Shown here one piece after another: positions 1 through 15,000 of a DNA stretch of 64,000 bases. Made by a program: the position numbers and the translations under genes. This stretch comes from Phenylobacterium sp. GTDB lineage: Bacteria > Pseudomonadota > Alphaproteobacteria > Caulobacterales > Caulobacteraceae. Numbering within the stretch: position 1 is the stretch's first letter; each line of letters starts with the position of its first letter. The DNA is taken from assembly GCF_019636135.1 (NCBI RefSeq), contig NZ_JAHBYD010000002.1:1-64000 (forward strand). The letters are read 5' to 3'. The notes beneath the pieces were generated by a model. It did not search any database. It saw only the letters and a program-made list of their open reading frames with translations, and had not been told where the DNA came from.

Positions 1-3000
1 GGTGGGTTCGACGGCGCTGGCCCCGGTGACGGGCAGCGAGATCCTGTCGACGCCGATCCCGCCCGCGCCCGGCGCCGGGGCCTTCCGCGCCTCGATGGCG
101 ACGAGTTCGAACCTGCGCGTCCAGGCCGGCGCCTTCTCCAGCCAGGCCAACGCCCAGCAGGCGGCCCAGCGCCTCGCCGCGGCCGGTTCGGCCTCGATCG
201 AGCCGTTGCAGCGGGCCGACGGGATGACGCTCTACCGGGTGATCCTGCCGGCGCCGGCGGACGAGGCGGGCGCCTACGCCCTGCGCGACCGGGTGGCCGA
301 GTTCGGCTTCGCCGACGCCCGGGTCGTGCGGACCTTCTAGCCCCGCTGGACTTCCGCGCCGAACCGGCCAATTTGGCCCTCGTGGCGCGCGGTCGGTTCA
401 TCACGTTCGAAGGCGGCGAGGGGGCCGGGAAGTCCACCCAGGTCCAGCGGCTTGCCGCACGCCTGAAGGCCGGGGGCCGCGAGGTCGTCACGACGCGCGA
501 GCCCGGCGGCTCGCCCGGCGCCGAGAGCATCCGCGACCTGGTGCTTCGCGGGTCGGCCGACCGCTGGAGCCCGGTCACCGAGACGCTGCTGATGTACGCC
601 GCGCGGCGCGATCACATCGAGCGCGTGATCGCCCCGGCGCTGGCGCGCGGCGCCTGGGTGATCTGCGACCGCTTCGCCGACTCCACGCGGGCCTACCAGG
701 GCGGCGCGGGCGACGTGGACGCCGGGCTCATCACGGCGCTGGAGACGCATATCCTCGACGGCGTGCATCCCAACCTGACGCTGGTGTTCGACCTGCCCGT
801 CGACGTGGGGCTGGAGCGGGCGCATGTGCGGGCCGGCGCGGAGATGCGCTTCGAGTCCAAGGGCGCGGCCTTCCACGAGCGGCTGCGCAAGGCGTTCCTC
901 GCCATCGCCGCCCGCGAGCCGGACCGGTGCGCGGTGATCGACGCGACGGGCGCGATGGACGCCGTCGAGGCCGCCGTCTGGGCGGCGGTGGCCGGGCGGC
1001 TGGCCGTCCATGGCTGAGATCGAGGTCCCGCACCCGCGCGAGGTGTTCGAACTGCAGGGGCAATACGTCGCCGAGGAGGCGTTCGAGGCGGCCCGCGGAC
1101 GCGGCCGGCTGCATCACGCCTGGCTGCTGACCGGCCCCGAGGGCGTGGGCAAGGCCACCTTCGCCTATCGCGCCGCGCGCCGCCTGCTGGGCGCGCCGGC
1201 CGACCCGGACCTGGGCGTGCTGGGGACCGATCCGGACCATCCCGTGGCCCGCCAGGTCGCCGCGCGCAGCCATCCCGACCTGATGGTGCTGGAGCGCGAG
1301 GGGCCGGACGGCAAGGCGCGCAAGGTCATCCCGGTGGACGACGCCCGCAAGCTCGCCGAGTTCTTCTCGAAGTCGCCCGCCAGCGCGCCGCACCGGGTGG
1401 CGATCGTCGACGCCGCCGACGACCTCAACGTCAATTCCGCCAACGCCATCCTGAAGACGCTGGAGGAGCCGCCGCCGCGGGGCGTGCTCCTGATGGTCTC
1501 GCACGCGCCGGGCCGCCTCCTGCCGACGATCCGCTCGCGGTGCCGCCGGCTCGCCTTCCAGCCGCTGGGCGTTGAGGCCGCCGCCGATTTCGTGCGCGCC
1601 CGCACCGGCGCGAACGACGAAGACGCGCTGCGCCTCGCCACCATGGCCGACGGCGCGCCGGGCCGGGCGCTGCAACTCGCCGCCGGACAGGCGCTCGCCA
1701 TGGACGACGCCGCGCGCGACCTCCTGGCCGACCTGCCGCGCGTGGACGAGACCCGGGCGCTGTCGCTGGCGGAAGGCTTCCGCGGCGGGGAGGGGCCGGC
1801 GAAGTTCGCGCTGCTGTTCGAGCGCCTGTCGGACCGCGTGCATGCGCTGGCGCGGGACCGGGCGGCGCAGGGGTTCGGCGCGCTTGATCGATGGGCCGGG
1901 GCGTGGGAGACGCTCCAGCGCCTGCCGCGCGAGGTCGAGGCGCTCAACCTCGACCGCGCCGACGCCCTCTTCACCGCGCTCGCCGAGCTCCGCCAGGCCG
2001 CAGCTCAGGCGTGACATCCCGCCGATGCTGATCGACAGCCACGTCAACCTGCACGCCCCGCAATTCGACGAGGACCGCGACGCGGTGATCGCCCGCGCCC
2101 GCGAGGCCGGCGTCGGACTGATGGTCAACATCTGCGACCGCGTGTCGAACTTCGCCGCCGTGCGCGCGCTCGCCGACCAGCCGGACATCTGGTGTACCGT
2201 CGGCACGCACCCCCACGAGGCCAAGGAGGACCCGGACCTCGCGGCCGCGACGCTCGTCCGGCTGGCGGCCGACCCGCGCGTGGTCGGCATCGGCGAGTGC
2301 GGCCTCGACTTCCACTACGACCTCAGCCCCCGCGACATCCAGGCCAGCGTCTTCCGCCGGCACGTCCATGCGGCCCGCGAGACGGGCCTGCCGCTCGTCG
2401 TCCACACCCGCGAGGCCGACGACGCGATGGCTGAGATTCTGGAGGCGGAGTACGCGGCCGGCCCGTTCCGGCTCCTGATGCACTGCTACACCTCCGGCGC
2501 CGACCTCGCGCGGCGCGCGGCGGCGCTGGGCGCCTGGTTCTCGGTCTCGGGCATCGCCACCTTCAAGGCGGCCGAGGACGTGCGCCAGGTGATCCGCGAG
2601 ATGCCGGCCGACCGGATCATCGTCGAGACCGACTGCCCCTACCTCGCGCCCGTGCCGCACCGGGGCCGCCGCAACGAGCCGGCCTACGTCGGCCACGTGC
2701 TGGCCAGGCTGGCCGAGGTGCGCGGCTGGTCGCCCGACGAGGCCGACCGGCGCACGACCGACGCCTTCTTCGCCCTCTTCGAGCGGATTCCGCGGCCATG
2801 AGCGGGACGCTGGAGTTCACGATCCTCGGCTGCGGCTCGTCCGGCGGCGTGCCGCGCGCGGACGGCGACTGGGGCATCTGCGACCCGGCCGAGCCGAAGA
2901 ACTTCCGCACCCGCTGCTCGCTGCTGGTGAGGCGGGTGGGCGAGGGGGCCCAGACGACGGCGCTGGTGGACGCTTCACCCGAGCTGCGCATCCAGACCGC

Positions 3001-6000
3001 CCGGGCCGGCGTGACGCGCTGCGATGCGGTGCTGCTGACCCACGATCATGCCGACCAGGTGCATGGGCTGGACGACGTGCGCGCCTTCTACCTGCGCCAG
3101 CAGGCGCGCATCCCCTGCTGGATGGACGCGGCGACGGACCGGACGATGATGCGCCGGTTCGGCTACATCTTCGAAGGCGAGGGCGGCTATCCGGCGATCT
3201 GCGACCGCCACGCCATCCCGGCGCACGGCGTCGACTGGCAGGTGGACGGGCCCTCGGGCGTCATCCCCGTCCGCACCTTCGACCAGGACCACGGCGGCGT
3301 GAGGTCCGTCGGATACCGCTTTGGAAACGTGGCCTATTCCAGCGACGTGGTGGGGCTCGACGACGCGGCGTTCGCGGCGCTCGAAGGCCTCGACGTCTGG
3401 ATCGTGGACGCCCTGCGCCGCCGGCCGCACCCGACGCACGCGCATCTGGACCGCGCGCTGGAGTGGATCGGACGCGCGAAGCCGCGCCGCGCGATCCTCA
3501 CCAACATGCACATCGACATGGATTTCGCGCAGCTCACGGCGGAACTGCCGGCCGGCGTCGAGCCGGCCTACGACGGCATGACCTTCCGCCACGCGCTCGG
3601 GGACGAGAACGCGTGATTTCCCGGGGACTTAAGATCGGTTTCCTCGCGTCCGGGAACGGCTCCAGCGCCGAAGCCATCACGCGGGCCATCGCCGACGGCG
3701 GCCTGAACGCCGAAGCGCGGCTGCTGGTCAGCAACAAGAAGGACTGCGCCGCCTTCGCCTGGGCGGCCGCCGCCGGCGTGCCGACCCTCTGCATCCCCAC
3801 GGCAGCCGATCCCGACGCGGCCGACGCGCGCCTGGAGGCCGCGCTCGCGGACCACGGCGTCGACGTGGTGGTCCTGTCGGGATACCTGCGCCGGCTGGGG
3901 CCGAAGACGCTCGCCCGCTACGCCGGGCGGCTGCTCAACATCCATCCGGGCCCCCTGCCGCAGTTCGGCGGGGAGGGCATGTACGGCGCGCGCGTACACC
4001 GCGCGGTGATCGCCGCGGGCGTTCCACAAAGCGCCATCGTCGTGCATGCGGTGGACGAGATCTACGACCACGGGCCCGAGCTCGCGCGCACGGCCGTGCC
4101 CGTGGCGCCCGGCGACACCGCCGGGACGCTGGAGGCGCGCGTCAAGGCGCTGGAGCCCGCGTTCTTCGTCGCGACGCTCCGCCGGATCGCCGCCGGCGAG
4201 CTCGCGCTCCCGTCGCCAGGAGATATGAAGACATGATGGCAAGACGGGGATTCATCGCCGGTTCTGCGGCCATGGCGGCCGGGCCGGCGGGCGCCGCCCA
4301 GCCGATGTACGGCCTGATCGGCAAGATGCTGACCAAGCCCGGCCAGCGCGACGCGCTGATCGGGCTGCTGGCCGAGGCGACCGGCGCCATGCCGGGCTGC
4401 CTGAGCTACATCGTGGCCGCCGACGCCCAGGACGCCGACGCGATCTGGATCACCGAGGTGTGGGACAGTCCGGCCAGCCACCAGGCCTCGCTGAAGCTCC
4501 CCGGCGTGCAGGCCGCCATCGCCAGGGCGAGGCCGCTCATCGCCGGCTTCGGCGAACGCTTCGAGACGATCCCGATGGGCGGCGTGGGCCTGACCCCGAA
4601 ATCGGCCTAGCATAATTTCCGATAATCTTCCTTAGGCGAAAAACGTCTGTTTAGATTCGCCCAGGCCGCGATCGGCCAGAGGGTCGAGGTCGTGGACTTC
4701 CCCGACGGGCGACTGGAGGTCCGCTACAAGGGCCGGAGCATGCCTACCGGACCTTCGACAAGCTGCAGCGCGTCACCGAAACGGCCGTGCTGGAGAACAA
4801 GCGGCTCGGAGGCCTCCTCACCCTGATCCGCCAGAGCCAGGAAGCCGAACCGCCAGGTCAACGCACCCGCAAAGGCCCCAGGCGCCGTGATCAGACCGGC
4901 CACATGTTCAGCGTTGGGTGAATTGGCTTGGATCGTGAAGCTTCAGCTCACCAAAAGGTTCGATATGTCCGCCCGAGGTCATAAGTTCTGACCAGCTCTG
5001 CTGCTGAATCGACTTCGCTTCGCCACCACATTTTGGGCACGAGTAGACCCCGACGGGAGGCTTATAGTTCTTGCGGAACGCTGCAAATGAAAGTCTGGTA
5101 GATTGGGCCTTCTGCCACCTGACGACCCTCACAGGTCTTAGGTCGGTTCGCGCCAACGCTGCGGAAATGCGTTCGCAAGCTGCACTGATCCTTTCGGCGT
5201 CTTCCAGCTTCCACTCGTGAGCGGACAGCTCCCCAACAACGAGTTCTTTTCGCTCAACGGAGGTGAGCGAGATGAGCCCATCTATCGCCATGTCGGTGTC
5301 ACCGCTGAAGATGGCATGGGGGAATTTCGATCCGCAGCGCCGGCATTTTAGGGTCAGGACATAACCCTCAACCTTCCGACGATTGCGAAAAGACCCAATC
5401 CACTCCTTCGCGAATTCCGCCTGTTGCTCGACCCGAGATGGGATCACATCGGGACCTTGGTCGAAGATCCCGACAAGCTCCGATGCCGGAAGCCCCATCT
5501 GCATTTTGTAGGCTGACAGGCCCTGTCCCATGTCCCGCGCCATCCCTGATGGCCAGACGTTGAGGCTCGCGCCGTAGCAGAACGGAATCAGGCCCTTGGG
5601 TTCGAGCGCCCGGCGTCGGACAGTGCTCAGAGCTTCGAAAAAATCGCCTTCGTCGGCCGTGAAAGTCTCACCGCGTACTCGGCAGGTAATCCGGCAATTC
5701 TGGCCGATATTTTCGGTAACGAGCTGAATTTGCTCGTCATCATCGCTGCCAATCACGAAGACTAAATGTTCCGCCACTGGAACCTCCCGACCGAGAGGCC
5801 GCAACTTAGGCGATGTCGCGGACCGAGTGCCAGTTCCGATCGCGCGGCGTCTCTACGTGCCTCGCGCGCCTGCCGGCGCGCATCGGAAAACCCACCGTCA
5901 TCGTCTTCCGTGCGCCGGCCGGGCGGTCGGCTGCTGCGCTGCGGGAAGGCTGCGCGCCCGCCCTTCGGCCGACCCGAGCCCCCTGCCCTGACATCTCTAA

Positions 6001-9000
6001 CTGGCACCCAACGCGACATCTCTAACCGGTGTAGACAAGCCACGGTTGAAGAGGGCCGCCTTCTCCGTCCCAGCGCCTCAGGATACCGCCCCCACTTCGA
6101 TCAGGCGCTTCGCCGTCTCCACGACGGTTTCGCGCGCCGGACGCGGTCTCCAGCCCAGGAGGCGCTGGGCCTTGGCGGAATTGAACGCGTGGCGGCGGCC
6201 GAGCGTGGGCACGATGCCGCGCAGCGCCGGGTCGCGCCTCGCCGCCAGCCGCACCAGGAAGCTCGGCAGCGTGCGTTTCGGCGTCCGGCTCGCGAACGGC
6301 TCCGGCAGGCCGGCGCGCAGCGCCCGGGCCATCTCGGCCATGGTCAGGTACTCGCTGCACGCGATGAACCGCTGGCCCGCGGCCTCCGGCGTCGTCATGG
6401 CGCGGATGTGGGCGTCGGCCAGGTCGCGCACGTCGACCACGCTGAAGCCCACCTTCGGCACGCCCGGCATCGTCCCGCCGAACAGCCGGCCCACCACCAT
6501 CACCGAGCCCGGGTTGTCGGCCGTCAGCACGGGGCCGAAGATCGCGCTGGGCAGCACGGTCACGAACCCGGTCGCGCCGCCGTTCGCGGCCATGAAATCC
6601 CAGGCGGCGCGTTCGGCGACGATCTTCGAGCGCCGGTACGGCGTGCCGTCGGGGTCGCCGAGGTCGGTCCACAGCGTCTCGTCGCTGAAGCTGTCGGGAC
6701 CCTGGAGCCGCGGCGCGCAGGCGGCCGTGGACGAGGTCATCACCACCCGCTTCACGCCGCCCGCCACCGCCGCGCGCAGCACCCGGAGCGTCCCGTCCCG
6801 GGCCGGCGGGATCAGGGTCGCGTCGGTGGGTTCGCCCCGCCCCAGCGGCGAGGCCACGTGCAGGACGTGGGCGCAGCCGGCCACGGCGGCGTCCCAGCCG
6901 GCGTCGTCGGTGAGGTCGGCGACGGCGAACGTCAGCCGCCCGCCCGGCTCCACCTGGGTCCGCACCGCGGCCCGCACGGCGTCGGCCTTGCCGAGGTCGC
7001 GCACCGTCGTGCGCACGTCGTAGCCCCGCTTCAGCAGTTCCACGATCACCCAGCCGGCCACGAAGCCTGTGCCGCCCGTCACCAGGACCGTCTCGGCCAT
7101 CGCCCGCTCCTTCGTTGCGGGGCCCTGTCTAGCGGCCGCGGGACCGTGCGATAATCCTCAGCAAATCGTTTGGCTTGCTGAGCATATGTGAACAATGACG
7201 AGCCCGTCGCTTCCCGAGCTCAGCGCGCTGGCCGCCGTGGCCACGCACCGCAGCTTCCGCGCCGCCGCCGCCGAGCTGGGCGTCTCGTCCTCCTCGCTCA
7301 GCCACGCGGTGGCCAGCGTCGAGCGCCGGCTGGGCGTCCGCCTCTTCAACCGCACCACGCGCAGCGTCTCGCTCACCGAAGCCGGCGAGGATTTCCTGGC
7401 CCGCATCCGCCCGGCGCTGCGCGACATCGCCGCCGCCGTCGAGACGGTGAACCGCTTCCGCGAGACGCCCACCGGCACGCTGCGCCTCAACGCCTCGCTG
7501 GGCGGCGCCGAGCGGATCCTGCCGGCCGTGCTGGGCTTCCTCGACGCCAACCCCGACATGCGCGTGGACCTTGCGGTGGACGGCCGGCTGGTCGACATCG
7601 TGGCCGAAGGCTTCGACGCCGGGGTGCGGGGCGGCGGTGCCGTGCCGCAGGACATGGTCGCCCTGCCCTTCGGCCAGACCGAGCGCTACCTGGTGGTGGG
7701 CAGCCCCGCCTACTTCGCATCGCACGGGCGGCCGCTGACGCCGGCCGACCTGCTGCGGCACAGTTGCATCCGCGTGCGGATGCCCAGCGGCGTGCTCCTG
7801 CCATGGGCGTTCGAGCAGCGCGGCGAGGAGATCAAGATCGAGCCGCCCGGCCGCCTGATCGTCGGCAGCCCCGATCTGGCCGTGCAGGCCGCCGTGGCCG
7901 GCGCCGGCGTCGCCTATGCGATCGAGCGCGCCATGACGGCCGAGCTGGAGAGCGGGCGCCTGGAGCCCGTGCTGGAGGCCTGGACGCCGCCCTTCCCCGG
8001 CGTCTCGCTCTACTACCCGCGCCAGCGCCTGCCCTCGGCGGGCCTCGCGGCCTTCATCGCGCACTTCAAGGCCACCCGCCGGCGCGCCTAGCCGAACACC
8101 GCCGCCGCGATCCAGAAGATGCCGGCCCAGAGGCCGACCGACGCCGTCGCGCCGAGGAGAAGGCCGTAGCCGCGCGGCAGGGGCCGCGTTTCCGTTTCGA
8201 TCCGGGGCGCGGCCTCGAACGCCCGTCCCCGGTGATACGCTGCTCCGCCCATGGGTCCCTCTCCATGGTAGTGGACAGCCCGAACGCTAGCTGGATTCGC
8301 CTCTGACGCGAGTCCGGCGTTCCAGTCCCGCTTGCGTAAGGCGCGAGGAAGGCGGCGGTTCCACTCTTGTGGAATTGCGTCCCGGCGCCCACATGTTACA
8401 TAATTACTGGATGCTTCCGGAGCCGCCCATGCGCCTCGCCCTCCTCGCTGCAGCCGCCCTGCTCGCCGCCGCGCCGGCCGCCTTCTGCGCGCCCGCGTCG
8501 GTGGACGTGAGCCTCTCGCCCGAGATGCAGAAGAAGTTCGACAAGACCTACGGCCAGCGCGAGGCCGACCTGCTCACGGCCGACCTCAAGGCCTCCGTCG
8601 AGAAGGCGCTCGCCCGGACCGGCGCCTACGACGGGGCCCGCATCGCACTGACCCTCGTCGGCGCGACGCCGAACCGGCCCACGTTCAAGCAACTGGGCGA
8701 CACGCCGGGCCTCTCGATGGAGAGCTTCGGCGTCGGCGGCGCGGCCATCGAGGGCCAGATCGTCGCCGCCGACGGCGCGACGACGCCGGTGAGCTACCGC
8801 TGGTACGAGACCGACATCCGCCAGGCCCACGCCAACTGGGTGTGGACCGACGCCACCTGGACCTTCGACCGCTTCGCCCGCAAGCTGGCCCGCGGCGAAC
8901 AGGTCGCCGAGCGCTAGGTCGCGCCTCGTACGCTTGCGCCATCGAGCGGCGCGCGGTCTGATCGAGCTCCCATGACCCGCCCTGCCCCGCCGGCCGACCT

Positions 9001-12000
9001 GCCGCCCATCGAGCGCCTGCTCGCCATCATGGCGCGCCTGCGCGACCGCGAGGACGGCTGCGAGTGGGACCAGGCGCAGACCTTCGCCACCATCGCGCCC
9101 TACACGGTGGAGGAAGCCTACGAGGTCGCCGACGCCATCGAGCGGGGCGACCTCTCCGACCTGAAGGACGAACTGGGCGACCTCCTCCTGCAGGTGGTCT
9201 TCCATTCGCGCATGGCCGAGGAACAGGGCGCGTTCGATTTCGAAGACGTGGCGCGTGCGATCAACGACAAGATGGTCCGCCGCCACCCGCACGTGTTCGG
9301 CGACGAGAGCTACGAGAGCCTGGAGCACCAGAAGGCGGGCTGGGAGGCGTTGAAGGCGGCCGAGCGCGCCGGGAAGGGCCGCGACGCCAGCCTGCTCGAC
9401 GACGTGCCCCTGGGCCTGCCGGGCCTCACGCGCGCGGTGAAGCTCTCCAGGCGCGCCGCCAAAGTCGGCTTCGTCTGGCCGACCGTGCAGGACGTCGTGA
9501 AGAAGCTGCACGAGGAGGTCGGCGAGATGCTGGCCGAGATCGAGGCCGGCGACCTGGAGAAGGCCCGCCACGAGATCGGCGACGTGCTCTTCGTCGTCGC
9601 CAACCTGGCCCGCACGCTCGACGTCGATCCGGAGGAGGCCGTCCGCTATACCAACGCCAAGTTCGTCCGCCGCTTCAAATACGTCGAGGCGGAACTTGCC
9701 AAGCGCGGCAAGACCCCCGACCAGTCCGACCTCGCCGAAATGGACGCCCTCTGGGAAGAGGTGAAGGCCAAGGAGCGGGCCGGCCTCACAACCTGAAGGT
9801 CACAGGTTCGATTCCTGTTTCCGCACCCAAATCATCACCGCTCATCCCCGCGCATGCGGGGACCCAGACTTTCTTAGCAGCGCCACCGCGGCCGCGGGCT
9901 CGCTCAGGACACCCGAGGAAGTGAAGCCTGGGTCCCCGCATGCGCGGGGATGAGCGGAGTGTGGGATGGGACGCTAACGCCCGCCCACCGTCGCCTGGGG
10001 GTAGAGCTGTTCGAACTGCCCCAGCGCCTGGGCCGTCAGGCTGACGGAGAGGCGCACGCCGCCGTCTTCGCCCGCTTCACGCTCGATGACGCGGCCGTGG
10101 GCGTAGAGCCAGGCGATGGCGGCGCCTTCGCCGGGCGGGGTCACGACGTCCACCGGCGGGGCTTCATCGACCAGGGCGGCGACGGCGGCCAGCAAGGCCT
10201 CGCACCCCTCCCCCGTCACCGCCGAGACCACGACGGCCGGCGGATGGGCCCTGCGGGCGTCGCGGCTCACCTCGTCGCGCTCGTCGGCAGGCAACAGGTC
10301 GGCCTTGTTCCAGACCTCCAGGATGCGGCGCTCGTCCATGTCGATGCCGAGCTGGCCCAGCACGGCGCGGACGTCCTCGGCCTGCTCGCGGGTCTCGTGG
10401 CTGGCGATGTCGCGCACGTGCAGCACCACGTCGGCCTCGCGCACCTCCTCCAGCGTGGCGCGGAAGGCCTCGACCAGTTCGTGCGGCAGGTCGGAGATGA
10501 AGCCCACGGTGTCGGACAGCATCGCCGGGCGACCGTCGGGCAGCTTGAGCTGGCGGATGGTGGGATCCAGGGTGGCGAACAGCATGTCCTGCGCCACCAC
10601 CTCGGCGTGGGTCAGCCGGTTGAAGAGCGTGGACTTGCCGGCGTTGGTGTAGCCGACCAGGGCCACCGCCGGGAACGGAATGCGCCGCCGCGCCGAGCGG
10701 GCGAGCGTGCGGGTGCGGCGCACCTCCTCCAACTCGCGCTTCAGCTTGCCGATCTTGTCGGCGATCAGCCGCCGGTCGGTCTCGATCTGGGTTTCGCCCG
10801 GGCCACCCATGACGCCGAAGCCGCCGCGCTGGCGCTCCAGGTGGGTCCAGGTGCGCACGAGCCGCGAGCGCTCGTAGGTCAGGCGTGCGAGCTCGACCTG
10901 CAACCGGCCTTCGCGGGTGCGGGCGCGGCGGGCGAAGATCTCCAGGATCAGGCCGGTGCGGTCGATGACCTTGGCTTCCCACGCCTTCTCCAGGTTCCGC
11001 TGCTGCACCGGCGTCAGCGCGTCGTCGACGATGACGACGTCGGCCTCGGCGGCGCGCACGCGGGCGGCGATCTCCTCGACCTTGCCGGCCCCGAACAGGG
11101 TGGCCGGCGTCAGCCTGCGCAGGGTCGCGACGAGGGTCTCGCGGACCTCCAGGTCGAGGGCGAGCGCGAGGCCGGCCGCCTCTTCGAGGCGCGCCTCAGG
11201 GTCGCGCGCGCCAGCACGCCCTTCCCGGTCGGGATGGACGACGATGGCGCCCTGGACGGGCGCCTCGCGGTCAACGAATTTGGAAGCGCTCAATCGGCCT
11301 CGTCGTCGGCCGGCTCATAAAGCTGCACGGGCTGGGCCGGCATGATGGTGGAGATGGCGTGCTTGTAGACGAGCTGGGATTGCCCGTCCCTGCGCAGCAG
11401 GACGCAGAAATTGTCGAACCAGCTCACCACGCCCTGCAACTTGACCCCGTTCACCAGGAAGATGGTGAGGGGGGTCTTGGACTTCCGCACGCTGTTGAGG
11501 AAGGTGTCCTGCAGGTTCTGTTTCTTGTCGCTCACGGGCTTTCCGCCTTTTCGTTGTTGTTCGGGCGGCCTTCCGCCCACACACGAGTCCACGCTAGGCG
11601 CCAAACGGCGGCGCTTGCAATCGCACTCGCCTCGTCAGATCGCGGTCGCCCTGGCGCGCTCGATATAGAGGCGGCGGAGCTTCGTGGCCACTGGCCCGAC
11701 GCGTCCGTCGCCCACCGGATGGCCGTCCACCTTCACCACGGGCAGCACGAGCGTGCCCGCGCCGGTGATGAAGGCCTCCTTCGCCTGCGCCGCCTCCTGC
11801 GGGGTGAAGGGCCGCTCGTCGACCTTCAGGCCGGCCTCGCGGGCGACGTCGATGAGCGACAGCCGCGTCACGCCGCGCAGGATGTTGGCCTGGGTGTCGC
11901 GGGTGCGCAGGGTCCCCTCGGCGTCGAGGATCCAGGCGTTGGACGAGGCGCCCTCGGTGACGAGGCCGAGCTCGTCCACGAACCAGGCCTCGACCGCGCC

Positions 12001-15000
12001 GGCCTCGCGCGCCTTCTGCTTGGCCAGCGCATTGGGCAGCAGGCCGACCGTCTTGATGTCGCAGCGGCCCCAGCGGTTCTCCGGCGTCGTGATCACGGCC
12101 ACGCCCGCGGCGGCGCGGGCCTCGGTGGCGGCGCGGTCCACGCGGCTCACCGTCACGATCACGGCCGGCGGCACGGGATCGGTCGGGAAGGCGTGGTCGC
12201 GCCTGGCCACGCCGCGGCTGACCTGGAGGTAGACCAGCCCCTCGCGGATGCGGTTCCTCCGCACGGTCTCGCGCAGCACGGCCGTCAGCGCCGCGCGGCT
12301 CATCGGCATGTCGATGCGCAGCTCGGACAGGCTGCGTTCCAGGCGGGCGAAGTGCCCCTCCGGATCGGCCAGCTTCCCGTCGAACAGCGCCCAGACCTCG
12401 TAGACCGCGTCGGCCAACTGGTAGCCGCGGTCCTCGATGTGGACCACGGCCTGGCTCTTCGGCACGAAGCGGCCGTTCACGTACGCGATGCGGCTCATCT
12501 CACCCCTCCCCGCAAGGGCAGGGCAATCGCATATGGATGCGGGCGGCCGAAAGGCCGTCAGTCAAACCGCAGAGATCGCGGAGATACGCGGAGGATTCCG
12601 GTGGATCCACGACCCTCTCTGCGTGTCTCTGCGATCTCTGCGGTTCATGAATCGGTCGGACGAGCCGCCCACAGGCCATATGCGATTGCCCTGCCCGCAA
12701 GGGAGAGGGGAACGTATTGTGCAGCACAGCACGCCGACGAAGCCGCTTGCCCATCACAGCTCCTCGGATTCGAGCGCGCGGGCGCCGGAAAGGCCCAGCG
12801 ACTTCAGCTTCCGGTGCAGGGCGGAGCGCTCCATGCCGATGAAGGCCGCGGTGCGCGAGATGTTGCCCGAGAAGCGGAGCATCTGGGCGTTGAGGTACTC
12901 GCGCTCGAACACCTCGCGGGCCTCGCGCAGGGGCAGCGCGATGATGCGCTCGGCCCCCATCGCGCCGGCCTGGTCGTTCACCGCGGCTTCCGGCGGCAGC
13001 ATGTCGGCGGTGATCGGATCGGCCGGCGCGCCGGACGCCAGGATCAGCATCCGCTCCACGTTGTTGCGCAACTGGCGCAGGTTGCCCGGCCAGGCGCGGA
13101 CCTGAAGCATGGCCAGCGCATCGTCCGACAGCCGCCGCCGCGCCAGCCCCGAGGCCTCGCAGATGCGCTGGATGAAGTCCTCGATCAGCTCCGGGATGTC
13201 CTCGCGCCGTTCGGCGAGGCCCGGCACGTTCACCGGCACCACGTTCAGGCGATGGAACAGGTCCTCGCGGAAGCGGCCGGCGGAGATCTCCTCGCGCAGG
13301 TCCCGCGACGTCGACGAGATCACGCGGACGTCCACCTGCACGTCCTGGTCGCCGCCCACGCGGCGGAAGCGTTGCTCGACCAGCACCCGCAGGATGCGGC
13401 CCTGCGTCTCGCGCGGCATGTCGGCGGCTTCGTCGAGGTAGAGCGTGCCGCCGTGGGCGCGTTCGAACACGCCGATCTTGGCCGGGCGGCCGCCCGCGCC
13501 CTCCTCGCCGAACAGTTCGACGTCCATCCGCTCGGGCGTCATGCCGGCGGCGCTGATGGGCACGAACTCGTTGCGGGCGCGGTGGCTCGCGCCATGGATC
13601 AGGCGCGCGACCGTTTCCTTGCCCGATCCCGCGGGGCCGGAGATCAGCACGCGGCTGTTGGCGCCGGCCAGCTTGGCGATCATCTGGCGAAGCTGCTGGG
13701 CCGCCATCGACTTGCCGATCAGGCCCTCGGGCGTGATCGCCTGGGCGCGCAGGCGGCGGTTCTCGCGGCGAAGGTTCGCCGCCTCCAGCGCGCGCTCGAC
13801 CACCAGGATCAGGCGGTCCGACTTGAAGGGCTTCTCCAGGAACTCGTAGGCGCCGCGCTTGATGGCGCTGACCGCCGTCTCGATGTTGCCGTGGCCGCTG
13901 ATCATGATCACCGGCAGGTCGGCGTCGAGCGTCTTGACCAGGTCCAGCAGCTCCAGCCCGTCCATCCCGCCGCCCTGCATCCAGATGTCGAGGATCAGCA
14001 GCGCCGGCTTGCGGGCGCGGACCGCCGCCAGCGCGCTCTCCGAATCGTTCGCCGTGCGGACGTCGTAGCCTTCGTCCGTCAGGATGCCCGCGACCAGTTC
14101 GCGGATGTCGGCCTCGTCATCGACCACCAGTACGTCAGACGCCATTCTTCACCTCTCTTCCGCGGAGACGGCCGCGGCCGGGGGGGTGGTTGCACGGGCG
14201 GCGGGCGCAGCCGGCAGGCGCAGGAGGGCGAGCGCCCCCTGCCCCGTCCGCGCATCGGCCAGCTCCAGCTCGCCGCCGTGGTCTTCCAGGATCCGTTTCA
14301 CGATCGCGAGGCCCAGGCCGGTGCCCTTCTCGCGGGTCGTCACATAGGGTTCGGTCAGCCGGTCGCGGTCCTTGGCCGGCAGGCCGACGCCGTTGTCCTC
14401 GACCTCGATGACGACCGAGGCGTCCTCCACCATCAGCCGCGCCGTGATCCTGCCCTTCAGCTTGGGGGTGCGCGCGCGGCGCCCCTCGATGGCCTCGGCG
14501 GCGTTCTTCAGCACGTTGGTCAGCGCCTGGCCGATCATGCGGCCGTCGGCGTAGAGCATCGCATCCGCCGTGGGGTCCTCGAGCACCACCTCGACGTCGG
14601 GGCTGGCCACCCGCTGGGCGAAGACCGCGGCGCGCAGCAGCTCGGCGGCCTCCAGCTTGGCGAACTTGGGCGCCGGCATCCGGGCGAAGGCCGAGAACTC
14701 GTCCACCATCCGGCCGATGTCGCCCACCTGCCGCACGATGGTGTCGGTGCAGCGGTCGAAGGTCTCCAGTTCCCCCTCGGCGATGTCCTTGCGGTACTTG
14801 CGGCGCAGGCGCTCGGCGCTGAGCTGGATGGGCGTCAGCGGGTTCTTGATCTCGTGGGCGATGCGGCGCGCCACGTCGCGCCAGGCGGCGTTGCGCTGGG
14901 CGGCGACCAGGCGGGTCACGTCGTCGAAGGTCAGCACCAAGCCGCCCTCGGACTGGCTGGCGCGGACGCGCAGGCGGCGCTGGTCGCGGCCGCGCGCCAC